Positions 46,351 to 53,727 of a stretch of DNA of 54,533 nt are shown in pieces. Under the pieces are notes generated by a model. It searched no databases. It worked only from the letters and a program-made list of their open reading frames with translations, and was not told the origin of the DNA. This DNA comes from Oscillospiraceae bacterium (GTDB taxonomy: Bacteria; Bacillota; Clostridia; Oscillospirales; CAG-272). Where the stretch lies: positions 1-54,533 of the forward strand of contig SVQN01000010.1 in assembly GCA_015065295.1 (NCBI GenBank). Direction: 5' to 3'. Every line of letters begins with the position of its first letter. Within the stretch, counting starts at the first letter, position 1. Position numbers and translations under genes: made by a program.

Positions 46351-47175
46351 TTACAGATATTTTTCGCGGATGTATTTTTCGAGAACGTCCGTGTTGATGA
46401 ACGGAGCTATCGGGACAATGGCTTTGATTCCATCCTTTTCCACGGCTTTCACGGCAAGTGTACCGAGATAATCTTCACTCAAGAACGGCGCAAGAGGAAG
46501 AACCGCGTTGAGATCGCTGTTTTTCTGATATTCTTCCTCTGCAATTTTCTGTAAAGAATCTTCCTTCATGAACGGACGATATCCCGCAATTGCCCGAACC
46601 CCTTCCTCACGATATTTCTTCCATGCTCCTTCATCCAGCACATCCTTACTTACAAACGGAAACAGTGAAGCGGGGGCATTGCCGGTCTTGAAATACTCGT
46701 CAATAACGTCCTCACTCGCAAAAGGCGCGACAAACCGCATCGAATCGGTATCTCCGGCAGCCACCAGACGCTGAAAAATTTCATCAATAAAATCCTCGCT
46801 CAAAAACGGCAGGAACGACTGAATTTCTTCCAGTTTCAGTTTATCTTCCATTGTTTCCACCACCTTGTCTACCTGTTCGGGACGCAGAAGCGGCGCGGCT
46901 TCCACGACCTCTTCCACGGTCACTTCTTCAAAATTCCCGTTATTCAAAATATCGTCGATTACCTTGGAGTTCTTCCCAAGCATTTCATCCGTGGAAATCC
47001 CCAGAATCTCCGACAGTTCCGGCAGTTTCGAGATATCCGGCATACTCATCCCGCGCTCCCAGTTGGAAACCGCCTGATAACTGATGTTCAGCGTGTCCGC
47101 GAGTTCCATCTGCGTCATGTTCTTCGCCCTGCGCGCTTTGGCAATGGCTTTTCCGCTGTACTGCATATCAAACAT
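46351..47175 (-). CDS. XRE-family regulator with six C-terminal PF-[LAVMI]-x-x-D repeats
   Basis: The 274-aa protein has a standard N-terminal helix-turn-helix (residues ~8-62, RRAKNMTQMELADTLNISYQAVSNWERG). An acidic middle follows, then about six ~25-30-residue units that each start with a PF-type core: LPFLSEDFIDE, APFASEDVIDE, FPFVSKDVLDE, RPFMKEDSLQK, APFLSEDYLGT and APFINTDVLEK. The repeats look like a helical solenoid, probably a protein or ligand sensor. The start at 47175 has AAAGGA seven bases upstream. A dyad GTCAC-N7-GTGAC (47193-47209) lies in its leader and may be an autoregulatory operator. Targets are unknown. Confidence 0.83.
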   Translation of the reverse strand: MFDMQYSGKAIAKARRAKNMTQMELADTLNISYQAVSNWERGMSMPDISKLPELSEILGISTDEMLGKNSKVIDDILNNGNFEEVTVEEVVEAAPLLRPEQVDKVVETMEDKLKLEEIQSFLPFLSEDFIDEIFQRLVAAGDTDSMRFVAPFASEDVIDEYFKTGNAPASLFPFVSKDVLDEGAWKKYREEGVRAIAGYRPFMKEDSLQKIAEEEYQKNSDLNAVLPLAPFLSEDYLGTLAVKAVEKDGIKAIVPIAPFINTDVLEKYIREKYL

Positions 47176-47192
47176 AATTTCATCCTTTCTGC

Positions 47193-47224
47193 GTCACCTT
47201 CTCCGTGACTGCGCATTCAGTATA
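47193..47224 (-). promoter_or_regulatory. -10 box and operator-like dyad of the XRE gene
   Basis: TATACT (47224-47219 on the minus strand) is followed by GTCAC-GGAGAAG-GTGAC (47209-47193) with GC-rich flanks that extend the dyad. The -35 is weak. Confidence 0.5.
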
Positions 47225-47354
47225 CCAAATTTCTTCAAAAAAGTACATCAAGCCGTAATTGAGTCCGGATTTTCACAAACTCAATTCCCTCTTGAAACAA
47301 AAAAAGCCCGCATATAACGGGAAATCTGCATTCAACTCTGTCTATCTATCCAAT

Positions 47355-47412
47355 ATAAAAGTTTTTGAGGATGGGTTCGGGAAGGAACTTTTTTCAAAAA
47401 GTTCCTTCCCGA
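47355..47412. repeat. Hairpin repeat downstream of the oxidoreductase gene
   Basis: The tail AAAAGTTTTTGAGGATGGGT and a perfect stem TCGGGAAGGAACTTTTT / AAAAAGTTCCTTCCCGA (47377-47412) end 11 bp from the stop of the 47424 gene. It may serve as its terminator. Confidence 0.85.
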
Positions 47413-47423
47413 GAAAAATCCAC

Positions 47424-48470
47424 TTAAATCTTAACTTCCGCGTGAGCTTCTGCGCTTCTGTAGATACCGTCGAGCATTCTCTGAACGGTAACGGCGTCGT
47501 CGATCGGGGAGATCGGGGTCTTGCCTTCGTTTACGCATTCGATGAAGTGGCGGATTTCTTCTACGAAGTAGTTGTTGCCCTTGACTTCCGGCTTGAGGTC
47601 GGCGAGGTAGCCTTCTTCGTTTTCGGTGTAGATGGTGAGCGGGTCGAACGTGCAGCCTGCCTTGGAGCCGAAGAGCTGGGTGGTTGCGGATTCCGGACCG
47701 TTGATCGCCCATGCGATTTCAGCCATCATGGTCTTGCCGCCTTCGAAGCGGAAGAATACGGTTGCGGAGTCTTCCGTGTCAAACACGCCCTTGCCCTTGC
47801 CGAACGGCTGCCAGCGGGAGATACCCTTGGTCTGGAAGTCGCCGATGCGGTAAGAGGTTTCTGCGGATACGGAGATCGGCTTCGGTCTGTCCATGAGGTA
47901 CCAGGTACGGTCGATTGCGTGAACGCCGATGTCGAGAACGGGGCCGCCGCCTGCGAGTTCCTTATCGGTGAACCAGCCGCCGGGAGTACCTCTGCGGCGA
48001 ACGTAAAGGGTCTTTGCAGCGTAGATTTCGCCGAATACGCCTTCTGCGTAGAGTTCACGAACCTTCTGCTGTTCTGCGCCGTAACGGGTAACCACTGCGA
48101 GCATGAACTGAACGCCGGCTTCCTTTACAGCCTTTTCCATTTCGAGACCCTGTTCGAGGGTAGCAGCGAGCGGCTTTTCGCAGAGGATGTCCTTGCCTGC
48201 CTTTGCAGCGGCGATACATACGGGAGCGTGAGCAGCGGTCCAGGTGCAGATGTCGATGTAGTCAACGTCTACGTTTGCGAGAAGTTCTTCTACGGATGCA
48301 TAGTAGTTCGGGATGCCATACTTTTCTGCAGCGTCCTTTGCGCGTTCCGGAACGATGTCGGCGATTGCAACAACTTCCACGATATCGGTGAGCTGCTGAT
48401 ATGCCGGAAGGTGAGCGGAGGTAGCGATATTACCTGCGCCGATGATACCAACTCTGAGTTTCTTAGCCAT
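47424..48470 (-). CDS. Gfo/Idh/MocA family oxidoreductase
   Basis: These NAD(P)-dependent dehydrogenases act on sugars, inositols and related alcohols. The 348-aa protein starts MAKKLRVGIIGAGNIATSAHLPAYQ, with the Rossmann GxGxxA motif near residue 10. It continues with DICTWTAAHAPVCIAAAKAGKDILCEKPLA, containing the conserved EKP lysine near residue 95, and has GGGPVLDIGVHAIDRTWYLMD, with the active-site D..H pair. The Gly/Ala-poor C-terminal substrate lobe is complete. I chose ATG 48470, where homology begins; an ATG four codons upstream lies inside a palindrome. It is a single-gene unit with a consensus-like promoter. Confidence 0.93.
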   Translation of the reverse strand: MAKKLRVGIIGAGNIATSAHLPAYQQLTDIVEVVAIADIVPERAKDAAEKYGIPNYYASVEELLANVDVDYIDICTWTAAHAPVCIAAAKAGKDILCEKPLAATLEQGLEMEKAVKEAGVQFMLAVVTRYGAEQQKVRELYAEGVFGEIYAAKTLYVRRRGTPGGWFTDKELAGGGPVLDIGVHAIDRTWYLMDRPKPISVSAETSYRIGDFQTKGISRWQPFGKGKGVFDTEDSATVFFRFEGGKTMMAEIAWAINGPESATTQLFGSKAGCTFDPLTIYTENEEGYLADLKPEVKGNNYFVEEIRHFIECVNEGKTPISPIDDAVTVQRMLDGIYRSAEAHAEVKI

Positions 48471-48480
48471 GATAAGTCCC

Positions 48481-48500
48481 ATTTCCCACGGATGGGAAAT
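48481..48500 (-). promoter_or_regulatory. Palindrome between ribosome site and start codon
   Basis: The perfect dyad ATTTCCCA-CGGA-TGGGAAAT lies between GAAAGGA and the ATG of the oxidoreductase gene. Folding would bring the ribosome site closer to the start, or the dyad may be an operator. Confidence 0.45.
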
Positions 48501-48558
48501 CCTTTCTGAATAAATTCAACGGAAGAGGACGAAAAATCCTCTCTGATTTGTCGAAAAT

Positions 48559-48587
48559 ATTGTATCATAACGGCGCGGGACTGTCAA
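48559..48587 (-). promoter_or_regulatory. sigma-A promoter of the oxidoreductase gene
   Basis: On the minus strand TTGACA (48587-48582), 17 bp, TACAAT (48564-48559). Confidence 0.85.
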
Positions 48588-48625
48588 GGGTATTGGGGGA
48601 TTTTTCTGTTTTTCCGACTCTTTCT

Positions 48626-50272
48626 CTACTGCCTCACCGGGATCAGTCTTGACGATTCGCGCATGACGCTTTCGCGGACTTTCAGGATCGCGGACGGAGT
48701 CACCGAAAGTTTTGTTACGCCGGATTCGATGAAAAATTTCGTTTCCGTGAGGTCGGCTCCCAGTTCGCCGCAGACGCTGACCGGAATTCCTTCGCGGCGT
48801 GCGGCGGCGCAGGCAGTACGGATCAGGCGGCGGACGCTTTCCGGAAGAGTATGGGTGAGGTAGGCGACGTCGGCGTTTTCGCGGTCGGCGGCGAGGGTAT
48901 ACTGGAGGAGGTCGTTGGTGCCGATGGAGAAAAAGTCCGTCATCGGGGCAAGCTGATCCGACAGAATGGCGGCCGACGGCGTTTCGATCATGATGCCGAC
49001 CCTTATTTTTCCGAACGCGGTATTTTCCGCACGCAGGGATTCCTGTGCTTCTCTGGCAATTTCCCTCACCTGCCGGATTTCCTCCGGGAGGACGATCATC
49101 GGGATCATTGCGGAGAGGCTGCCGAACAGTGATGCGCGGTAGAGAGCGCGGAACTGTGTTTTCAGCAGATGCGGCTGTCGAAGGCACAGTCGTACCGCGC
49201 GGAGCCCCAGTGCCGGATTTGCTTCGCGCATATCGCCGGTCAGATAGGGGATATGTTTGTCCGCACCGGCATCGAGGGTACGGATCACGCATTCTCTGCC
49301 GCCCATTTTCAGTGCCGCCTGTTTATACACGGCAAACTGTTCCTCTTCGGTCGGCGGACTGGTTCGGCCCATGAAGAGAAATTCGCTCCGGAACAGGCCG
49401 ATTCCTTCCGCGTCGCACCGCAGGGCTTCGTCGATGTCCTCCAGACTTCCCACATTTGCCGTCACCATGATTCTTGTTCCGTCCGACTGAACGCAGGTTT
49501 TTCCCCGGAACCGTTCCAGACGCTTCCGTTCGTCCTCCGCTTCACGCATCGCTGTCAGATAGCGGTTTTCCGTATGCTCGTCCGGTTCGATGTACAGTAC
49601 CCCTTCGCTTCCGTCCAGAACCACTCTGCTCCCGTCGTATTCGTCCGGAATCCGTCCCTCTCCCACGCCGACGACGGCCGGAATGTCCATCGTCCGCGCG
49701 AGGATTGCCGTGTGCGACATGGTACTGCCTCCTTCCGTCACGAAACCCAGCACCATCGTTTTGTCGAGCATCACCGTTTCCGCAGGGGTCAGGTCGTGTG
49801 CCGCGATGACGGACGGGTGCGTGACCGCAATGGCCGTACTTCCGCCGCCGAGGATGTCCGTCACCCGTTCCGCCACGGCGAGAATATCGGCGGCACGGGC
49901 TTTCATATAGTCGTCCTCCATCGCGCCGAAGATTTCCGCCAGTGCCGCACCGGCTTTCTGCACCGCCGCTCTCGCCGAACGGTGTTCGTTCCGGATGAAG
50001 TTCTCTGCCTCCGTGACAAAATCCTCGTCGGCGAGCATCATTTTATGGATATCGAAAATCGCCGCTTCCCGTTCGCCGACCTTCCGCACCGCTTCGGCGT
50101 ACAGAACCGTCAGTTCGTCCTCCGCCTGAGCGATAGCGGCGTGCAGACGGGCGGTTTCCTCCGTGACATCGGCGCAGGATTCCCCGGAAATCGCCGACGG
50201 TTTCCGCCGGATGATTTTCAGTACCCCCGCCGCGATTCCGCCGGACGCACCTTTTCCGTAAATCATGTTCAT
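48626..50272 (-). CDS. ptsI: Phosphoenolpyruvate-protein phosphotransferase (PTS enzyme I)
   Basis: Enzyme I takes phosphate from PEP and passes it to HPr. The 548-aa protein, slightly shorter than the usual ~570, has the N-terminal HPr-binding helical domain, the phosphohistidine loop GGSTMSHTAILAR near residue 187, and the PEP-binding barrel with RTLDAGADKHIPYL, GIGLFRSEFLFM and IGTNDLLQYTLAADREN. The catalytic Cys is in PVSVCGELGAD near residue 498. All catalytic residues are intact. It starts 17 bp after ptsH. No sugar-specific EII gene is near. Confidence 0.95.
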   Translation of the reverse strand: MNMIYGKGASGGIAAGVLKIIRRKPSAISGESCADVTEETARLHAAIAQAEDELTVLYAEAVRKVGEREAAIFDIHKMMLADEDFVTEAENFIRNEHRSARAAVQKAGAALAEIFGAMEDDYMKARAADILAVAERVTDILGGGSTAIAVTHPSVIAAHDLTPAETVMLDKTMVLGFVTEGGSTMSHTAILARTMDIPAVVGVGEGRIPDEYDGSRVVLDGSEGVLYIEPDEHTENRYLTAMREAEDERKRLERFRGKTCVQSDGTRIMVTANVGSLEDIDEALRCDAEGIGLFRSEFLFMGRTSPPTEEEQFAVYKQAALKMGGRECVIRTLDAGADKHIPYLTGDMREANPALGLRAVRLCLRQPHLLKTQFRALYRASLFGSLSAMIPMIVLPEEIRQVREIAREAQESLRAENTAFGKIRVGIMIETPSAAILSDQLAPMTDFFSIGTNDLLQYTLAADRENADVAYLTHTLPESVRRLIRTACAAARREGIPVSVCGELGADLTETKFFIESGVTKLSVTPSAILKVRESVMRESSRLIPVRQ

Positions 50273-50289
50273 GGGTCGTTCACCGTCCT

Positions 50290-50550
50290 TTACAAACCCG
50301 CATTCCGCATGGTGTCGTACAGTTCCTGTACCGCGTCGTCCTCGTCATCTCCTTCGGCGGTGAGGGTCACGGAATCGCCGCACCGGACACCGAGCTGCAT
50401 AACGGAGAACAGTTTTTTGGCATCCGCGCGTTTTCCGTTCGCTTCGAGAGCAATGTCGGAGGAAAAGCGTCGGGCGCACTGGACGATCACTCCGGCCGGA
50501 CGGGCGTGAATGCCGTTTTTATCGCTGATCTGATAGATTGTACTTTTCAA
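50290..50550 (-). CDS. ptsH: HPr-family phosphocarrier protein, Lys at position 46
   Basis: HPr carries phosphate from enzyme I to sugar permeases. I start at TTG 50550, with AAAGGA eight bases upstream, giving 86 aa. This numbering puts the active His exactly at 15 (NGIHARPAG), supporting the choice over upstream ATG codons. Position 46, the regulatory Ser phosphorylated by HPr kinase in Bacillota, is Lys (ADAKKLFSVMQLGV). The protein could take part in PEP-dependent phosphotransfer but not in Ser46-based catabolite repression. It precedes ptsI by 17 bp. Confidence 0.9.
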   Translation of the reverse strand: MKSTIYQISDKNGIHARPAGVIVQCARRFSSDIALEANGKRADAKKLFSVMQLGVRCGDSVTLTAEGDDEDDAVQELYDTMRNAGL

Positions 50551-50632
50551 AATTCGGTTCCTTTCCGCAGGTAGAAGATATCTATAGTTTGGGTGGATTT
50601 TCTGTAAATATTCATCGCGGCGGAAATTCATC

Positions 50633-50660
50633 AAAAAAAGCGTACCTTCCGATACGCTTT
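50633..50660 (-). terminator. Terminator of the lipoprotein gene at 50666
   Basis: An 8-bp stem AAAGCGTA/TACGCTTT with a T7 tract on the minus strand, directly after the stop. Confidence 0.85.
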
Positions 50661-50665
50661 CATGC

Positions 50666-51940
50666 TCAGGGCAGAATGCTGTTTTTCCATTGTTCGTTCA
50701 GTTCGGCATAGCTTTCTCCGAAAATTTCCGCAAAACGGGTCGGCTCTGCGTACGCTTCCAGCACCGTTTCGACCGAATACCGTTCCGCAAGATATCCGAC
50801 AAAGGAACCCGCCTGCCAGATTGTCAGTTCCGAACCGTCGCCGGAAACCGGATACAACGCGGAAAGCGGCTTGTAATTGTTGGCGGCAAAGGAATGCGCG
50901 GCGACCGCATCGACATAGGCTTTCGTGGAGAAATCCTCCAGACTCTGCGGATTTCCGGCAATGGCTTCATAATACGGTGCCAATTCTTTGTAGTATGTAG
51001 AACTCATATCCGTGTACCCGTCGAGCAGACCGTCCAGCGCATACTTGATCTGAGAATAATACTGCGAATCCACATAGTCGTTGAAACCGAGGGATTTGCC
51101 GATATACTCCCCGAGACCGACCGCAAGCCATGTATTCTCACCGGAAATCTCCAGTCCCAGCGCATGAACCGCCGAAGGTGCCATCTGATAAAAAGAAGAA
51201 TTCACATAAATCTCGCCGGTGTCTGAATCCACAGAATCAAGGGTATCGCCCGTGGAATTCATGTAGTAATGCAGTTCTCTGGATGGCTCAAAACAGGATT
51301 CGTAATTCCCGATCCCGCAGATGTATTCCCGTATCTGACGGTTGGCGAGCGTGGAATAATAGACGATCTGATGAACGAGGGAGGGCGCATTGTTAAAGTC
51401 CTCAAAAGATTCAAAGGAATAGGTGTTCCCTTCCAGTTCGATGATACAGAAGTAACGTCCTTCTTCCCGGCAGATCATTTGCGAAAAAAGCCTTTCAACA
51501 TCCGGATTGTTGCTGTAAGTAAGGTCGGGAGACAGGGATTTCAGATACGCGTCCTTGTATTCGATTCGTTTGTCGAGATCAAACAGAGCGTCATAGCCGT
51601 AGGTATCCATCACAAAACGGAAAAACAGGGCGGCAATATCGTCGGCAGCGGATTTGTCGATATAGAACCAGTCGTTGTAGAGAGACAGAATGGCGATGCT
51701 GTTTTCGGTAAAGTAAGTCAGCGGGTCGAGCCGGACTTCCGTCCCGTTCCGGTAGTAGTCCAGACCGACGTGAAGCCATTCTTCCGTACTTTCGTCAATT
51801 TCAGGATAAGGAGACTGTCCCACTGCGGAATCTTCTTCGATTTGAACATCCGGTGCGGCGGCGGATTCGGTTTCTGCGGGAAAAGACTGACACGAGGTCA
51901 GCAGCGTAAGGGCAAGGATCAGTAAAACGAGCGATTTCAT
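50666..51940 (-). CDS. Lipoprotein, possible degenerate gluzincin-like peptidase fold
   Basis: The 424-aa protein has a lipoprotein signal (MKSLVLLILALTLLTSC, lipobox Cys17); ATG 51940 has AAGGAG at proper distance, unlike the ATG three codons earlier. The rest is soluble. The C-terminal half resembles Peptidase_MA-like proteins: a helix APSAVHALGLEIS where HExxH would be, a WLAVGLGEYIG segment like the usual 'W..EGLAEY', and the end FVGYLAERYS...FAEIFGESYAELNEQWKNSILP. The zinc motif itself is missing, so it is probably not an active protease. I do not recognise the N-terminal half. Confidence 0.65.
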   Translation of the reverse strand: MKSLVLLILALTLLTSCQSFPAETESAAAPDVQIEEDSAVGQSPYPEIDESTEEWLHVGLDYYRNGTEVRLDPLTYFTENSIAILSLYNDWFYIDKSAADDIAALFFRFVMDTYGYDALFDLDKRIEYKDAYLKSLSPDLTYSNNPDVERLFSQMICREEGRYFCIIELEGNTYSFESFEDFNNAPSLVHQIVYYSTLANRQIREYICGIGNYESCFEPSRELHYYMNSTGDTLDSVDSDTGEIYVNSSFYQMAPSAVHALGLEISGENTWLAVGLGEYIGKSLGFNDYVDSQYYSQIKYALDGLLDGYTDMSSTYYKELAPYYEAIAGNPQSLEDFSTKAYVDAVAAHSFAANNYKPLSALYPVSGDGSELTIWQAGSFVGYLAERYSVETVLEAYAEPTRFAEIFGESYAELNEQWKNSILP

Positions 51941-51986
51941 TCCAAACATCTCCTTCGGTAGTATAATGAATTTTCGGTATAATCAT

Positions 51987-52015
51987 ATTATAATACACGT
52001 TCATGTGATTGTCAA
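51987..52015 (-). promoter_or_regulatory. Full-consensus promoter of the lipoprotein gene
   Basis: On the minus strand TTGACA (52015-52010), 17 bp, TATAAT (51992-51987). Confidence 0.9.
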
Positions 52016-52035
52016 GGGTTGTCTGAAAAATCAGT

Positions 52036-52064
52036 TGACAGATCGGACGCAATATATTATAATA
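52036..52064 (+). promoter_or_regulatory. Full-consensus promoter of the rRNA methyltransferase gene
   Basis: TTGACA (52036-52041), 17 bp, TATAAT (52059-52064). It is divergent from, and back to back with, the lipoprotein promoter; the two -35 boxes are 20 bp apart. Confidence 0.9.
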
Positions 52065-52100
52065 AAGGAAGAAAATCGACCGTCAGAACAGGATGATCCC

Positions 52101-53411
52101 ATGAACTATACCGATCCCACTTCTCTCTCCCCATACCGCCTTGCGATCACCGACACCAACGAAAACGGCGACGGCTTCGCCCGTATCGACCGTCTGGCCG
52201 TATTCACGCCCGGACTGGTTGCCGGGGACACCGCCGAAGTTGTCCTTGTGGAATCCCGCAAGAATTACGCCGTCGGACGCTGTGAACGGCTGGTAACGCC
52301 GTCGGAACACCGGATTGAACCCGTGTGCCCTTCGTTCGGCGTGTGCGGCGGCTGTACGCTGTGCCATGTGACCTATGATTTTGAAAATACCGTCAAGCAG
52401 AACTGCGTGAAATCCGCGCTGCGCCGCATGAAACTGCCGCATGAACTAGTGGAACCGACCCGCTGTATGCCTGAACGTACCGGCTACCGCAACAAAATCG
52501 GGTTGCATTTCGATTCCGCCGCCCGCCGGTTCGGCTATTATGCCCGCGATTCCTATGAAATTCTTCCGTTTGATGGATGTAAACTTTGCAGCGACCGGAT
52601 GAACGAAATCGTTTTCCATATCAACACGCACATTGAGCTGCTGGAACCGCTTGCACCGACGGATCTGTTTCTGCGCCGTTCGCACGACGGAACAATCACG
52701 GTTTCCGTTTACGGTTCCGGAAAAACTGCGGATATTGTTCCCTGCCGGACGGCATTGACGGCGGAATTCCCGGAAATTGGTGACGTTCTGCTCATCACCG
52801 GGAACAAATCGGCGGCGGAAACCTGCATTACGGAGGACTATCTGGGCGTTTCGATGCGGTTTGCGTCGGAGGTATTCCGGCAGGTGAACCACGATGCCGC
52901 AGAAATTCTGCTGAAGCTGGTCTGCGATTTTGCGGCGGAGAAACCGTTTTCCTATGCCGCCGACCTGTACTGCGGTTCGGGAGCGTTCGGACTGGTGCTG
53001 TCGAAACGGTTCCCGCAGGCGCGGTTCTTCGGACTGGAAATCGACCGGGACGCCATCCGGGAAGCAAAGGCAAACGCATCAAGGAACGGACTGACGAACA
53101 TCGAATTCGTCTGCGCGGACGCGGCAACGTTTAATGGAAAGATTCCGGACGGAAACGGTTCGTTCTATCCGCCGGAATTTGTGGTGGTCGATCCTCCGCG
53201 TGCCGGACTGTCGGACAAAATGCGCGAGGGTCTGGTAAAGCTGGCACCGGAACGGCTGGCGTATGTCTCATGCAATCCGCAGACGATGGCGCGCGACCTC
53301 GCGGAACTGGTGCGCGGCGGGTACGTCATCGAACGGGTGACGCCGGTGAATATGTTCCCGATGACCAAACACTGCGAATGCGTCGTCTGCTTACGCAGAA
53401 GCGAAGAATGA
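52101..53411 (+). CDS. rlmD: 23S rRNA (uracil-5-)-methyltransferase, RlmD/RlmCD type
   Basis: The enzyme adds the 5-methyl group to specific uridines of 23S rRNA. The 436-aa protein has an N-terminal TRAM domain (~8-65), the iron-sulfur motif C76-x5-C82-x2-C85 (CPSFGVCGGC) with a later Cys in DGCKLCSD, and the SAM-binding motif ADLYCGSGAFGL. VVVDPPRAGL and the catalytic YVSCNPQTMARDL with the nucleophile Cys complete it. In Gram-positive bacteria a single such enzyme may modify two sites. The start ATG 52101 follows AGGATGATCCC. It is a single-gene unit. Confidence 0.93.
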   Translation: MNYTDPTSLSPYRLAITDTNENGDGFARIDRLAVFTPGLVAGDTAEVVLVESRKNYAVGRCERLVTPSEHRIEPVCPSFGVCGGCTLCHVTYDFENTVKQNCVKSALRRMKLPHELVEPTRCMPERTGYRNKIGLHFDSAARRFGYYARDSYEILPFDGCKLCSDRMNEIVFHINTHIELLEPLAPTDLFLRRSHDGTITVSVYGSGKTADIVPCRTALTAEFPEIGDVLLITGNKSAAETCITEDYLGVSMRFASEVFRQVNHDAAEILLKLVCDFAAEKPFSYAADLYCGSGAFGLVLSKRFPQARFFGLEIDRDAIREAKANASRNGLTNIEFVCADAATFNGKIPDGNGSFYPPEFVVVDPPRAGLSDKMREGLVKLAPERLAYVSCNPQTMARDLAELVRGGYVIERVTPVNMFPMTKHCECVVCLRRSEE

Positions 53412-53421
53412 ACAGTGAATG

Positions 53422-53638
53422 ACGTTAGTTCGATGGATAAACGAAAAGGATAGTTATACCTGTAGGGAGCGGCGCCCCCGTCGCTCCATTGAACGATTTG
53501 AGTGAACAAATTGTCTGTAAATGAAAGTGCAAGACTTACTTTATCAATTTTTGTATAACCAAAACGTTAGATGGAGCGACGGGGGCGCCGCTCCCTACGA
53601 GTTCAGCTGTCAATATGGAATACCGTCGAACTCACGTT
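53422..53638. repeat. GTAGGG palindromic element, AGCGGCG core, complete
   Basis: The outer repeats ACGTTAGTTCGA (53422-53433) and TCGAACTCACGTT (53626-53638) enclose perfect 28-bp arms, 53462-53489 and 53571-53598, with GTAGGG/CCCTAC ends, and an 81-nt centre. It fills most of the 316-bp gap between the methyltransferase and the third solute-binding protein. Confidence 0.9.
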
Positions 53639-53659
53639 GAATAGTTATTGAGTGAACAA

Positions 53660-53693
53660 AAAACCTTACGTCCATCAACAGACGTAAGGTTTT
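53660..53693. terminator. Bidirectional terminator
   Basis: A perfect 13-bp stem AAAACCTTACGTC/GACGTAAGGTTTT with an 8-nt loop gives T-runs on both strands between convergent genes. Confidence 0.9.
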
Positions 53694-53727
53694 TATCAGT
53701 TATTCACTATTAGCCATTAGCCAATTC

